A program made the translations under genes and the position numbers. A DNA stretch of 64,000 bases from Kitasatospora setae KM-6054. GTDB taxonomy: Bacteria; Actinomycetota; Actinomycetes; Streptomycetales; Streptomycetaceae. This document shows, piece after piece, positions 10,201 through 20,231 of the stretch. Under the pieces are notes generated by a model, which made no database searches, was not told the origin of the DNA, and was given only the letters and a program-made list of their open reading frames with translations. The stretch lies in assembly GCF_000269985.1 (NCBI RefSeq), contig NC_016109.1, positions 2,294,001 through 2,358,000 of the forward strand, given 5' to 3'. Positions within the stretch are counted from its first letter, which is position 1; every line of letters starts with the position of its first letter.

Positions 10201-11845
10201 GCCGGATGACTGGAGCGCGACCGAGCGCGGCTTGTGGGAGGCGTTCCGGCACGGCGAGGTGTACGACCTGCGGTCCGGCACCGGCCCGGCCGAGTTCGTG
10301 CTGCCCGCCCCGGCCGGGCGGGCCGTCCGCCCGGACGGCGGGGAGGGGCACGGCCCGGACGACCCGTTCGCGGCCGGCGGCTGGGGCCCGGAGCGCACCG
10401 TCCGGGCCGAGGTGATCGCCCGGCTGCTGCTGCACGGCCCGGCCGCCGCGCCCGGCCGGGTCACCGCGCTGAAGCTCACCGGCGCCCTGGTCACCGGCGA
10501 GTTCACGCTGGCCGGCGGCCGGATCGACTGCTACGTCGAGTTCCAGCTCTGCCGCTTCGAGCGCAAGCTGCTGCTCTCCGAGGCGACCGCCGGCACGCTG
10601 CGGATCGTCTCCTGCGCGCTCCCCCGGCTGGAGGCGTCCCGGCTGGTCAGCGAGGGCGACGTGCACCTGGCCCGCTGCGGGATACCCGGCGGCGTCCGGC
10701 TGACCGACGCCCGGATCGGCACCGACCTGCTGCTGAACCAGTCCGCCGTCGGCCCCGACGCGTACGGGCGGGCGGTCTCCGCCGACGGGATCTCCATCAA
10801 CCAGGACTGTGAGGCCGAACGCCTCGACCTGATCGGCGAGTTGAGCCTGCGCTCGGCCCGGATCGGCGGCCGGCTCTCGCTCCGCGGCGGCTCGCTGCGG
10901 GCCGCCGGGCCGGACAACCCGACCGCGGTCAACGCGGCCCGGATCACGGTCGGCCACACCCTGTACCTGTCCGGTTCCGAGGACGCCAACTGGACCGGCT
11001 CGCGCACCGTCTACGGCTCCGGCTACGGCGGGTCGACGGTCGCCGCCCCCTACCGGGACACCACCCACACCCCGTTCCGCGCCTGGGGGCGGATCCGGCT
11101 CTCCGACGGCCGCTTCGACAACGCCGTCCTGATCACCAACGCCGAGTTCCACCTCGGCGAGGGCGAGGAGCTGGCGCTCAGCCGGATCCAGACCCCCGAG
11201 CTCCGCTTCACCTGCGACACGCCGCCGACCGGCGCGGTCAGCCTCAACCGGGCCCGGATCGGCAACCTGGTCGACTCCCCCGGCGCCTGGCCCACCGCGC
11301 ACCACGTCTCGCTGACCGGCTTCACCTACGAGTCGCTCCGCCCCGCCGAGCCCTTCCCGCTGGAGCGCCGGATCGCCTGGGTCGACTCCGGCCGCGAGTT
11401 CCGCCCCGAGGCGTACGAGCAGCTGGCCGCCGCGCTGCGCCGGGACGGCGCCGACGAGGACGCCCGCGCCGTCCTGTACGCCAAGCAGCGCCGCCGCCGG
11501 CGCACCCTGCCGCTGCCCGGCCGGCTCTGGGGCCACCTGCAGGACGCCGCCGTCGGCTACGGCTACCGGCCCGGCCGGGCCGCCGCCTGGCTGGTCCTCG
11601 CCTGGGTGCTGGGCACCGCGTACTTCGCCGGGCACCGGCCCGCGCCGGTCAAGCCGGACGAGTCCGTGGTGTGGAACCCGGCGCTGTACGCGGCCGGCAA
11701 GGTCCTGCCGCTGATCGACCTCGGCCAGAACGGCTGGAACCCGGACCGCACCGGCCAGTGGGTCGCCACCGCCCTGGTGCTGACCGGCTGGACGCTCGCC
11801 ACCACCGCCGTCGCGGGCGTCACCAGACTGCTCCAGCGCGGCTGA
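9392..11845 (+). CDS. Repeat-headed membrane-associated protein (streptomycete 'membrane-associated oxidoreductase' type)
   Basis: The 817-aa protein starts at the GTG at 9392, behind a GGGGGG run. Residues 1-270 are Ala/Pro/Glu/Val-rich imperfect repeats with no fold signal. From [23 protein letters not shown] on there is a conserved domain, then a right-handed beta-helix-like stretch ([59 protein letters not shown]) that resembles pentapeptide-repeat proteins. The C-terminus has two membrane segments ([18 protein letters not shown] and [19 protein letters not shown]). Such proteins are usually labelled oxidoreductases in streptomycetes, but I see no cofactor motif, so that label is doubtful. 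Confidence 0.8.
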   Translation: MDQAAAAGQAVEQPPAAAPVAAEPADVGPAAAEPAAETAVPATVAGPAAVAGPAAVAGPAAVAGPAAAEAAGGRAAAELVAAAEPTAAAGQAVEQPPAAEAAEPPAEAAVPAMVAGPAAAGGRAAAELVAAAEPTAAAAAAGQAVEQPPAAEPVAAEPATARPADAEPAAEAADAEPAAAGPAAEAAVPAMVAGPAAAEAAGGRAAAELVAAAEPTVTEVAAGPPTAAGRTAAEPVAAAAGPTAAAEPAAAVAGPAAGPPSAGGPVADRAPDDWSATERGLWEAFRHGEVYDLRSGTGPAEFVLPAPAGRAVRPDGGEGHGPDDPFAAGGWGPERTVRAEVIARLLLHGPAAAPGRVTALKLTGALVTGEFTLAGGRIDCYVEFQLCRFERKLLLSEATAGTLRIVSCALPRLEASRLVSEGDVHLARCGIPGGVRLTDARIGTDLLLNQSAVGPDAYGRAVSADGISINQDCEAERLDLIGELSLRSARIGGRLSLRGGSLRAAGPDNPTAVNAARITVGHTLYLSGSEDANWTGSRTVYGSGYGGSTVAAPYRDTTHTPFRAWGRIRLSDGRFDNAVLITNAEFHLGEGEELALSRIQTPELRFTCDTPPTGAVSLNRARIGNLVDSPGAWPTAHHVSLTGFTYESLRPAEPFPLERRIAWVDSGREFRPEAYEQLAAALRRDGADEDARAVLYAKQRRRRRTLPLPGRLWGHLQDAAVGYGYRPGRAAAWLVLAWVLGTAYFAGHRPAPVKPDESVVWNPALYAAGKVLPLIDLGQNGWNPDRTGQWVATALVLTGWTLATTAVAGVTRLLQRG

Positions 11846-11907
11846 CTCCCGCCGCGCCCGGGAAACCGCGGAGCGGCGGCGGCCCCCCGGCAACTACGCT
11901 GTCCGCC

Positions 11908-12636
11908 GTGACTGATCGGCTCCCGCTCTTCCCGCTCAACACGGTCCTGTACCCGGGCCTGGTGATGCCCCTGCACGTCTTCGAGGAGCGCTACCGCCGC
12001 TTGGTCGCCGACCTGGAGAAACTGCCCGAGGACGCGCCGCGCCGCTTCGGCGTGGTCGCCGTCAAGGACGGCCGGGAGACCGCGCCGGTGCGCGAACTCG
12101 ACGAGCCGGCGGGCCCGTTGGACGGCATCGGCACCCCGGACGGCGACCCGCTGGACGCCCTCTACCCGGTCGGCTGCGTCGCCGACATCGCCTCCGTCCG
12201 GGAGCAGCCGGAGGGCCGCTACGAGCTGCTCGTCACCGGCACCACCCGGTTCCGGCTGCGCGCCCTGGACGCCACCGGGCCCTACCTGGTCGGCGACGTC
12301 TCGGTGCTGCCCGAGGAGCCGGGCGAGGGCTCCGGCGCGCTCGCGGCCGGCGTCGAACGCGCCTTCCGGACGTACCAGAAGCGGCTGGCCGGGGCCCGCG
12401 AGGCCACCCTCAGCGGCGAACCCGAGCTCCCCGACGACCCGCAGGTGCTCTCCTACCTGGTCGCCGCCGCCACCTCGCTGCCTACCAAGGTCAAGCAGGA
12501 GCTGCTCGCCTGCCCCGACACCGCCCAGCGCCTGACCCGCGAACTCGCCCTGCTCCGGCAGGAGAGCGCGGTGCTGGCGAAACTGCCCTCGCTGCCCGCC
12601 GTCGACCTCACCCGCCAGGCGTTCAGCCCGAACTGA
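11908..12636 (+). CDS. LON peptidase substrate-binding-domain protein
   Basis: This 242-aa protein is the stand-alone N-terminal (PUA-like) LON domain without ATPase or protease parts. It opens with RLPLFPLNTVLYPGLVMPLHVFEERYRRL and contains YPVGCVADIASVREQPEGRYELLVTGTTRFRL, both diagnostic. The C-terminal third is helical. The GTG at 11908 gives the conserved N-terminus; longer starts would extend into the preceding gene. Its TGA is followed 17 nt later by the YbaK gene, so the two probably share a transcript. The molecular role of these solo domains is not established. Confidence 0.9.
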   Translation: MTDRLPLFPLNTVLYPGLVMPLHVFEERYRRLVADLEKLPEDAPRRFGVVAVKDGRETAPVRELDEPAGPLDGIGTPDGDPLDALYPVGCVADIASVREQPEGRYELLVTGTTRFRLRALDATGPYLVGDVSVLPEEPGEGSGALAAGVERAFRTYQKRLAGAREATLSGEPELPDDPQVLSYLVAAATSLPTKVKQELLACPDTAQRLTRELALLRQESAVLAKLPSLPAVDLTRQAFSPN

Positions 12637-12653
12637 GGACCCGAGGAACCCCC

Positions 12654-13145
12654 TTGGCCAAGAAGAAGACCGCCGGCGGCACCCCCGCCACCGTCGCCCT
12701 CGACACCGCCGGCGTCCCGTTCACCGTCCACGAGTACGCCCACGACCCGGCCGCCGCCTCGTACGGGGCCGAGGCCGCCGAGGCGATGGGCGTGCCCCCG
12801 GAACGGGTCTTCAAGACCCTGCTGGCCGAGACCGACGGCACCCTCGCGGTCGCCGTCGTCCCGGTCTCCGGGCAGCTCGACCTGAAGGCGCTGGCCGCCG
12901 CGCTCGGCGCCAAGCGCGCCGCGATGGCCGACCCGGCGGCGGCCGAGCGCTCCACCGGCTACGTGCTCGGCGGCATCTCGCCGCTCGGCCAGCGCAAGCG
13001 GCTCCGCACCGTGGTGGACTCCGGCGCGCTGGCCCACCCGACCGTCTTCGTCTCGGCCGGCAAGCGCGGCACCGAGGTCGAACTCGCCCCGGCCGACCTG
13101 GTCCGGCTGACCGGCGCCCGCACCGCGCCGATCGCCAGGCCCTGA
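12654..13145 (+). CDS. ybaK: Cys-tRNA(Pro)/Cys-tRNA(Cys) deacylase, YbaK/EbsC type
   Basis: This 163-aa protein hydrolyses mischarged aminoacyl-tRNAs in trans. The family's VFKTLLAETDG motif contains the conserved Lys, and GYVLGGISPLGQRKRLRTVVD is the hallmark G-x-x-S/P segment. It uses a TTG start at 12654 (AKKKTAGGTPA), supported by a GAGGA ribosome site about 8 nt upstream. It follows the LON-domain gene closely and converges on the DUF2567-like gene with only 10 nt between stops. Confidence 0.93.
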   Translation: MAKKKTAGGTPATVALDTAGVPFTVHEYAHDPAAASYGAEAAEAMGVPPERVFKTLLAETDGTLAVAVVPVSGQLDLKALAAALGAKRAAMADPAAAERSTGYVLGGISPLGQRKRLRTVVDSGALAHPTVFVSAGKRGTEVELAPADLVRLTGARTAPIARP

Positions 13146-13155
13146 ACGGCGGCGG

Positions 13156-13947
13156 CTACTCGGCCGGGGGCCGCTGCTCCCGGCCCTGGCCCTGGTCCTG
13201 GCCCTGCTCCGGCTCGTCCGGCTGAGGCTCCTTCGTCAGCGACGGCTGCGCGGCCTGCGGGGCCTGCGCGGCCTGCGGGGCCGGCGCGAACGGGTTGTCG
13301 GCCCCCGGCGCGGCCGGCCACGCCCCCTCCGAGCCCGGCGTCGCCCAGTACGGCGGGCGGTCGGGCTCGCGCTTGCCGAAGGTCGCGGAGAGCGCCAGCA
13401 GCAGGATCATCGCCGTCATCGGCCAGACCATCAGCGCGCCCTTCGCGGTCAGCTCCAGCGGCCCGTCGAACGTCCCGCCGTTGCCGACGGACCGGGCGTG
13501 GGCCCGCAGGTCGGTGGTGGCGCCGAGGTGGGTGCCGAGCTGCCAGGCGATGACCGAGCCGAGCAGGCCGCCCACCGCCAGCCCGACCGCGACGGCGATG
13601 CCGCCGCCCCGGGACCGGGTCCACAGGAAGGCCCCCAGCGAGGTCAGCAGTCCGAGCCCGAGCCCCAGCAGCGAGAACACCCCGACCGCGCCGATCAGCT
13701 CCTCGCCCTCCGGGGCGCGGTACAGGATGTGGTTGTCCTGGACGGCGTAGCCGACCCGGGGCGCCAGCCAGAGCCAGAGGAACCCGAAGACCACGCCGAG
13801 CACCGCCCCGGCCAGGACGATGATCGCCCCGATCCGCAACTCGGGCCCGAGCGGCGCCCGCTCCGCGCGGACGGGCGGCGGCGGGAGGGGCGGGGCGAAG
13901 GGGTCCGGCCCGGGCGTGCTGCCCGCAGGTGTGTTCGGTACGGTCAC
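13156..13947 (-). CDS. Multi-pass membrane protein with Pro-rich N-terminus (DUF2567-like)
   Basis: The 263-aa product has a proline-rich cytoplasmic N-terminus (residues 1-35) and four hydrophobic segments: IIVLAGAVLGVVFGFLWLWL, VGVFSLLGLGLGLLTSLGAFL, GIAVAVGLAVGGLLGSVIAW and MVWPMTAMILLLALSAT. A Pro/Gln/Glu-rich tail follows. The QLGTHLG motif between segments 3 and 4 resembles actinobacterial DUF2567 proteins, but that call is from memory. There is no transport or enzyme motif. Confidence 0.75.
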   Translation of the reverse strand: MTVPNTPAGSTPGPDPFAPPLPPPPVRAERAPLGPELRIGAIIVLAGAVLGVVFGFLWLWLAPRVGYAVQDNHILYRAPEGEELIGAVGVFSLLGLGLGLLTSLGAFLWTRSRGGGIAVAVGLAVGGLLGSVIAWQLGTHLGATTDLRAHARSVGNGGTFDGPLELTAKGALMVWPMTAMILLLALSATFGKREPDRPPYWATPGSEGAWPAAPGADNPFAPAPQAAQAPQAAQPSLTKEPQPDEPEQGQDQGQGREQRPPAE

Positions 13948-14033
13948 GCCCCCATCGTTTCACGTCCGCCCGGACGGGTGTCGATCTCGTCCGACAAGCA
14001 GCCCGGCGTACTGCCCAGATCCCCTCGCGGGAG

Positions 14034-14828
14034 CTACCTCGCGGCGCGCCGGTAGGCCCAGGTGGCGAGGGTGAGCGAGGCCAGGCCGACCGCGCCGCAG
14101 ACGCCGAGGTCGAGCAGGACGCGGGCCCAGTCGGGGTCGGGGGCGAAGGTGAGGGCGAAGGCGTCGACGCCGTAGCTGGAGGGGAGCAGGTCGCGCAGCC
14201 ACTGCACGGGCTCGGGGAGCCGGGAGGCGGGCAGGACGCCGAGCAGCAGGGCGGCGGACATGCCGAGCTGTCCGGCGAGGGTGGCGAGTTCCTGGCGGGG
14301 GGCGAGCAGGCCGAGCGCGGCGCCGAGGCCGGCCAGGGCGGCGCCGGTGAGCGGGATGACGGCGAGCAGGATCCAGAGCCGGCCGAGCGGCAGGTCGAAC
14401 ATCCAGCTGCCGAGTCCGGCGGTGGCGAACACGCCGGGGACGGTGAAGGAGGCGTACGCGGCGGCGGTGCCGAGGACGACGGAGGCGGGCGGCACCGGCA
14501 GGGTCGCGTAGTGGTCGAGGCCGCCGGTGGCGCGCAGTTTGCCGAAGTACTGGGCGAGCAGGTTGAGCGCGACGAAGGCGACGACCAGGACGGCGGAGCC
14601 GGCCACCACGGCGTGCGCGGAGGGGTTGTCGCCGGGGTCGACGACGCCGCGCATCATCACCAGGATGCCGACGGACTGGAAGGTGGCGACGAACAGCAGC
14701 GGGATCCGGGCGACCTTGGCGCGGGCCAGCTGGGCCCGGTAGACGGCGGCCAGCGCGGGCAGCGGCCGGGCGGCGGGGGCGAGCGGCGCGGGCGCGGTGC
14801 TGACCGCGGGGGCGTCGAGCAGGGTCAT
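14034..14828 (-). CDS. ABC-2 type transporter permease
   Basis: This 264-aa integral membrane protein has about six hydrophobic segments typical of ABC-2 exporters (for example VAGSAVLVVAFVALNLLAQYF, GRLWILLAVIPLTGAALAGL and LLDLGVCGAVGLASLTLATW). The long soluble N-terminus is Ala/Pro-rich. Its ATG at 14828 overlaps the stop of the ATPase gene (ATGA), so the two subunits are translationally coupled and form one exporter. The substrate cannot be inferred. Confidence 0.9.
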   Translation of the reverse strand: MTLLDAPAVSTAPAPLAPAARPLPALAAVYRAQLARAKVARIPLLFVATFQSVGILVMMRGVVDPGDNPSAHAVVAGSAVLVVAFVALNLLAQYFGKLRATGGLDHYATLPVPPASVVLGTAAAYASFTVPGVFATAGLGSWMFDLPLGRLWILLAVIPLTGAALAGLGAALGLLAPRQELATLAGQLGMSAALLLGVLPASRLPEPVQWLRDLLPSSYGVDAFALTFAPDPDWARVLLDLGVCGAVGLASLTLATWAYRRAAR

Positions 14829-15790
14829 CGGGCGAGTCCTCCGGGCCGTCCGCCGAGTCGGAGGTAGGCGTCCTCCAGGGTGGGGGTGGCGAGGGTGAAG
14901 TCGTCGAGGGCGGCGAAGGCGGGGCCGGTGGTGACGGCGGCGACCAGTTCGCGGGCCTCCTCGGGGGTGGTGCGCAGGGTCCAGCGGCGGCCGGTGCGCT
15001 CGGCGCGCTCGGCGAGGTCGGCGACGGCGGGGACGGTCAGCGGGGCGTCGGTGCGCCAGACCAGGTCGAGCCGGACGTGGCCGTCGACCAGGGCCTTGAG
15101 GCCGCCGGGGGTGTCGCAGGCGATGACCTTGCCGGCGTCGATCACGGCGACCCGGTCGAGGACGGTCTCGGCCTCGATGACGTTGTGGGTGACCAGCAGC
15201 ACGGTGGTGCCGCGTTCGGCCCGGCGGCGGTCGACGGCGGTCCAGACGGCGCGGCGGGCGACCGGGTCCATGCCGGTGGTGGGTTCGTCCAGGACCAGCA
15301 GCGGGCGGTCGCCGATCAGCACGGCGGCCAGGCAGGCGAGGCGGCGCTGGCCGCCGGAGAGCTTGGCGAGCGGGCGGTGGGCGAGCGCTTCGAGGCCGAG
15401 TTCGGTGATCACGTCGGCGGTCTCGGCGCGGGCGGCGGCCCGGCCGAGGCCGCGCAGCCGGCCGGTGGTCTCGGCGGCGAGGGCGACGGTGAGCTCGTCG
15501 AGGGCGGTGGACTCCTGGCCGAGGTAGCCGAGCAGCCGGGCGGCCCGTTCGGGGTGCCGGACGATGTCGTGGCCGAGCAGGTCGATCCGCCCGGCGTCGG
15601 GGCGGAGCAGCCCGGTGAGCTGGCGGACCAGGGTGGACTTGCCGGCGCCGTTGGGCCCGAGCAGGCCGAACACCTCGCCGCGTCCGACGGCGAGGTCGAT
15701 GCCGTCGTTGGCCCTGACCTCGGTGCCGCCCGTCCGGTAGGTCTTGACCAGGCCGCTGACCGTGCAGCAGCCCTGAGGTGCCTTGCTCAC
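14825..15790 (-). CDS. ABC transporter ATP-binding protein (ABC-2 exporter)
   Basis: The 321-aa ATPase has Walker A (LLGPNGAGKST), the signature KLSGGQRR, Walker B (LLVLDEPTTGMDP) and an H-loop (TVLLVTHNV). After about residue 225 comes the accessory domain typical of drug/daunorubicin-type ABC-2 ATPases. The start is the GTG at 15790 (VSKAPQGCCTVSG). No clear ribosome site precedes it, so the mRNA may be short-leadered. It is paired with the permease downstream. Confidence 0.92.
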   Translation of the reverse strand: MSKAPQGCCTVSGLVKTYRTGGTEVRANDGIDLAVGRGEVFGLLGPNGAGKSTLVRQLTGLLRPDAGRIDLLGHDIVRHPERAARLLGYLGQESTALDELTVALAAETTGRLRGLGRAAARAETADVITELGLEALAHRPLAKLSGGQRRLACLAAVLIGDRPLLVLDEPTTGMDPVARRAVWTAVDRRRAERGTTVLLVTHNVIEAETVLDRVAVIDAGKVIACDTPGGLKALVDGHVRLDLVWRTDAPLTVPAVADLAERAERTGRRWTLRTTPEEARELVAAVTTGPAFAALDDFTLATPTLEDAYLRLGGRPGGLAR

Positions 15791-15854
15791 GACGGAAGAC
15801 TCTACGCGCCGTAAGGGACGTTCCGGACACCCGGGGTGGCGCGGGCCCGGGGCG

Positions 15855-17042
15855 TCAGTGGTCCTCCAGCGCCTCCGGGTGCTGGCGGGGGTCGGGGACG
15901 CGGGCGGCGAGTTCCTTCCAGAAGCCCTCCCGGATGGCGTACCTGTCCTGCTCGTCGATCTGGTCCTCCTTGTGCGCGAGCAGGCCGAACCGGGCGGCGT
16001 AGCGCAGCAGTTCGCCGTCCAGCCGGTGCGGGATGCGCGGGTGGTCGGTCCACAGCGGGCCGGGGTGCTCGGCGTCGGGGAGGCGGTCCAGCCAGCGGCG
16101 GGCGAAGACCTGGCCGACCTCCTGCGGGTCGCCGCCGACACTGGTGAGGTCCTCCTCGCGGTCCGCCCAGCGCTGGGCGGAGGTGGTCAGCCGGTCCAGG
16201 GTGGGGAGCGCGTCGGCGGCGGTGGAGTCGGCGCGCTCGACCCAGCCGCGGTCGGAGGACCAGCGCAGCACCGGCCCGGCGGCGGGCCCGGACGCGACGG
16301 CGGCGGGCGCGGGCGGCGGGACGGCCCGGCCGGCCAGGTCCTTGGGGGTGGGGATGACCCGCAGCGGGGTGGCCCGGGCGGTGGCGGCGGGCGCGGGGAC
16401 GGCGGGCGCCGGCGCCCCGGGCGCGGCCGCGGGGACGGACAGCGGGCGGGGCCGGGGCGCGGCGGGCGGCACCGCGACGGACGCCCCGGCGGACTCCCGC
16501 GGGCGGGCCCAGCGCTGGATCCAGGCCCGGTCCAGCACCCGGCGCTCGTCGGCCTCGCCGACCAGCTCCTCGGACTGGTTGAAGTCCCCGTCGGCGGCCT
16601 CCAGCGCCCACAGGTGCACCGCGACGCCGTGCTCCTTCGCCGAGGCGACCCCGGGCAGCAGGTCGCCGTCGCCGGTGACCAGCACCACGTCGGCGCAGGC
16701 GTGGTTGCGGGCCAGCTCGCTCAGTTCGGCGTGCATCGCGGCGTCCACGCCCTTCTGCACCCAGCGGCCCTCCGCCCTGGTCAGCGCGCCCAGCCGGACG
16801 GTGACCCGGGGCAGCACCCGCAGCCTGCGGTGCTCGGGCGCGGGGCGGCGGTCGACGGCCGCGTCGAACCAGTAGATCCGCAGCAGCGGCAGCCCGGTCT
16901 CGGCCTGGGCGCGCTCGCGCAGCGCGGCGATCAGCACCGGGTGGTCGACGGCGATCCGGGACCGGCCGGGCTCCCCCGCGAGCAGGCTGGCGGCCGCGCC
17001 CAGCAGGTAGCCCGCGTCGACCAGGACGACGCAGCGGTCCAT
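15855..17042 (-). CDS. NYN-domain (PIN-like) nuclease-fold protein
   Basis: The 395-aa protein has an N-terminal NYN domain (about residues 1-190): MDRCVVLVDAGYLLGAA supplies the first acidic residue, QKGVDAAMHAEL the second, and ADVVLVTGDGDLLPGVASAKEHG the C-terminal acidic pair. These form a PIN-like metal site used in RNA cleavage in related proteins. A Pro/Ala-rich linker (about 200-275) joins a helical C-terminal domain. The ATG at 17042 has a strong AGGAGGAGG ribosome site. The RNA target is unknown. Confidence 0.88.
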   Translation of the reverse strand: MDRCVVLVDAGYLLGAAASLLAGEPGRSRIAVDHPVLIAALRERAQAETGLPLLRIYWFDAAVDRRPAPEHRRLRVLPRVTVRLGALTRAEGRWVQKGVDAAMHAELSELARNHACADVVLVTGDGDLLPGVASAKEHGVAVHLWALEAADGDFNQSEELVGEADERRVLDRAWIQRWARPRESAGASVAVPPAAPRPRPLSVPAAAPGAPAPAVPAPAATARATPLRVIPTPKDLAGRAVPPPAPAAVASGPAAGPVLRWSSDRGWVERADSTAADALPTLDRLTTSAQRWADREEDLTSVGGDPQEVGQVFARRWLDRLPDAEHPGPLWTDHPRIPHRLDGELLRYAARFGLLAHKEDQIDEQDRYAIREGFWKELAARVPDPRQHPEALEDH

Positions 17043-17234
17043 CTCCGGTACCTCCTCCTCGGTCCGGCCCCCGACGGCGGCATCCCGCCCGGCGGCCCGG
17101 CGACCGTTGGGCACACCTTTACCCTCCGTTCGCCGACCGAACCACCCCCGTCCCCTCGCTCCCCGCTCCTCCCGCCGCCCCCGCCCGCCCGCCGTCCGGC
17201 CGGGCCCCGTCCCGACCCTGGATACTGGGACACC

Positions 17235-18044
17235 GTGCGGAAGAGTGCGGTGGCGTTGTGCGCGGTGGCGGCGGTCGGGACGGTGGCCGTGGTGCTGGTC
17301 CCGGCGACCGCGCCGGAGACCTCCAGCGGGGACGCGGCGCTGCTGTCGGTGGTCGTCAACGGCGGCCGGACGGTCGAGCTGGGCGCGGCCGAGAGCCGTA
17401 CCGTCACGGTGGAGGTGACCGCGCGTGACCGGTCGGGGATCCGGGCGGTGGAGCCGATCGGACTGTGGGGGCCGAACTACGCGGCGCTGAAGGTCGGTCC
17501 GATGTCCTGCGTGCCGCTCGACCCGGCCGGGACGACGGCCCGGTGCGGCGGGGAGGCGACGGTGGCGTCGTCCTCCCGGACGCTCTTCGACGACCAGGCG
17601 GGCACCTGGTTCGTCGACCTGCGGATCCGGGCGAACGACGGCGACCGCTACCTCTCGAAGAACGCCGCCGGCTTCTCGCTCAAGCGCGCGGCCCGGATCG
17701 ACGACGCGCGGGTCGACGACGCGGCGGAGGGCGCGGCGGGTGCGGCGGCGGGCCGGGCGGTGACGGTCCGGGGCCGGCTGCTGCGCGCGGACTGGGACCG
17801 GAAGGCGGACGTCCCGCAGTACGGCGCCGGCGCGTACCTGCAGTTCCGTCCGGCGGGCGGCGACACCTGGACGACGGTGGCGTCGACGGGCGCGGACTCC
17901 GGGGGCCTGCTGTCGGTGACCGTGCCGGTGCGCGGGCCGGGGGCGTTCCAGTGGTACGCGCCGGGCGACAAGTGGACGGCGGGCGCGCTCTCCGCCGAGC
18001 TGCCGCTCGCGGTGGACGGTCCGGCCGCGCACCCGGGGCAGTGA
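17235..18044 (+). CDS. Secreted hypothetical protein
   Basis: This 269-aa protein begins with a signal-peptide-like segment (VRKSAVALCAVAAVGTVAVVLVPATA). The mature part is beta-rich, with Cys at SCVPLD and ARCGG likely forming a disulfide, followed by Ig-like strands (TWFVDLRIRANDGDRYLSK; VTVRGRLLRADW; GAFQWYAPGDKWTAG). The GTG at 17235 lies about 10 nt after a GATACT hexamer, so leaderless transcription is possible. I do not recognise the family. Its stop codon lies at the foot of a strong hairpin. Confidence 0.75.
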   Translation: MRKSAVALCAVAAVGTVAVVLVPATAPETSSGDAALLSVVVNGGRTVELGAAESRTVTVEVTARDRSGIRAVEPIGLWGPNYAALKVGPMSCVPLDPAGTTARCGGEATVASSSRTLFDDQAGTWFVDLRIRANDGDRYLSKNAAGFSLKRAARIDDARVDDAAEGAAGAAAGRAVTVRGRLLRADWDRKADVPQYGAGAYLQFRPAGGDTWTTVASTGADSGGLLSVTVPVRGPGAFQWYAPGDKWTAGALSAELPLAVDGPAAHPGQ

Positions 18045-18080
18045 GGAGGGGCCCCGGGCGGCTGCCCGGGGCCCCTCCTC
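18043..18080. terminator. Bidirectional terminator hairpin between convergent genes
   Basis: A perfect 17-bp inverted repeat (arms 18043-18059 and 18064-18080, loop GGCT) overlaps the stop codon of the secreted protein gene. The convergent asd gene ends about 50 nt beyond. There is no U tract, which is normal for streptomycete terminators. Confidence 0.85.
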
Positions 18081-18102
18081 GGCGCGAGGCGATGCGCGCT
18101 CG

Positions 18103-19174
<1,072 letters not shown>

Positions 19175-19320
19175 CTACCGGTTGTGCCGGTTGTCCCGGC
19201 CCATCATGCCTTGTCAGGGCGGGTTTCGGTGGGGGTGTCCCAAAGCGTGAACGCTTGCCGTCCGGGGCGGAAATCCCTCCTGCGCGGGCGCTTTCCGACC
19301 GGAAATCCTGCAGCCGTCGG

Positions 19321-20160
19321 TCAGGCGTCCCCGAAGTCGTGGGCGAGCAGCGGCAGCCGCACGGCGGGCGTCGGGATGCGTCCGGCGCGGTGCAGCAGCG
19401 CCTTGAGCGCGGTCGGGTTCGGGCCGGCGAAGGCGGCCCGGGAGACGTCGGCGAGTTCGGCGCCGAGCTTGCGGGCGAGCACGGCGTCGCCGTCCCGCCA
19501 GGCCGCGTGCAGGGCGACGAAGCGGGCGGTCTCCAGGTGGGCGGAGGCCAGGATGCCGCCGGCCGCGCCGAGCGCGAGCAGCGGGGAGAGGAACAGGTCG
19601 TCGCCGGCCAGCACGCCGCGCGGTTCGGCGGCGAGCAGGGCGATCGTCTCCTCGTCGACGCCGCCGGGCGCGTACTTGATCCCGGCGACGCCGGGCAGCG
19701 CGAGCAGGTCGAGCAGGGCGGCGGCGCCGAGCGGCTGCCCGGTGCGGTACGGGATGTGGTAGATCACCAGCGGCAGCGGGCTGGTCGCGGCCAGGGCCCG
19801 GAAGTGCGCGAGGACGCCGGCCGCGCCGGGGCGGACGAACGCGGGGACGGCGACCAGCGCGGCGTCGGCCCGGCCGTCCAGCGCGGCGAGCGCCTCGGCG
19901 GTGCGGGCGGTGCCGCCGTGCCCGGCGCCGACGGTGAGGACGGCGCCGTACGCGTCGGCGGCCCGGCGGCAGACCTCGACCACGGCGTCCTGTTCGGCGG
20001 TGGTGAGCGAGCCGGGCTCGCCGGTGGTGCCGAGTGCGACGAGGCCGGCCGCGCCGGCTTCCAGGCTGTCGCGGGCGAGCCCCTCCAGGGCGTCGAGGGC
20101 GAGGGCGCCGTCGGCGGTGAAGGGCGTGACCAGCGGGACGTGGATGCCGTGGAGTTCCAT
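19321..20160 (-). CDS. DapA-family (dihydrodipicolinate synthase/N-acetylneuraminate lyase) aldolase
   Basis: This 279-aa TIM-barrel class I aldolase has the GTTGEPG substrate loop (44-50), Tyr134 in YHIPYR and the Schiff-base Lys162 in GIKYAPGG. I chose the ATG at 20160; a GTG at 20202 adds 14 non-conserved residues and leaves only 29 bp to the divergent LysR gene. Its neighbour asd makes the DHDPS substrate, so a role in lysine synthesis is possible. However, the LysR pairing and the loose family fit suggest a catabolic aldolase of unknown substrate. Confidence 0.85.
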   Translation of the reverse strand: MELHGIHVPLVTPFTADGALALDALEGLARDSLEAGAAGLVALGTTGEPGSLTTAEQDAVVEVCRRAADAYGAVLTVGAGHGGTARTAEALAALDGRADAALVAVPAFVRPGAAGVLAHFRALAATSPLPLVIYHIPYRTGQPLGAAALLDLLALPGVAGIKYAPGGVDEETIALLAAEPRGVLAGDDLFLSPLLALGAAGGILASAHLETARFVALHAAWRDGDAVLARKLGAELADVSRAAFAGPNPTALKALLHRAGRIPTPAVRLPLLAHDFGDA

Positions 20161-20231
20161 GTCGGCAGCCTGCCGGGCGGCGACCGTGCGGGTCCAGTTC
20201 ACATTTCCGATGCTTCTCGTAAGCTGGGCCG

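Noticed and set aside
9298..10506. Apparent 400-codon N-terminal extension of hisD
   Set aside because: It is the antisense of the Ala/Pro repeat gene. HisD homologues begin at the GTG at 9297 and the extension is pure low complexity.
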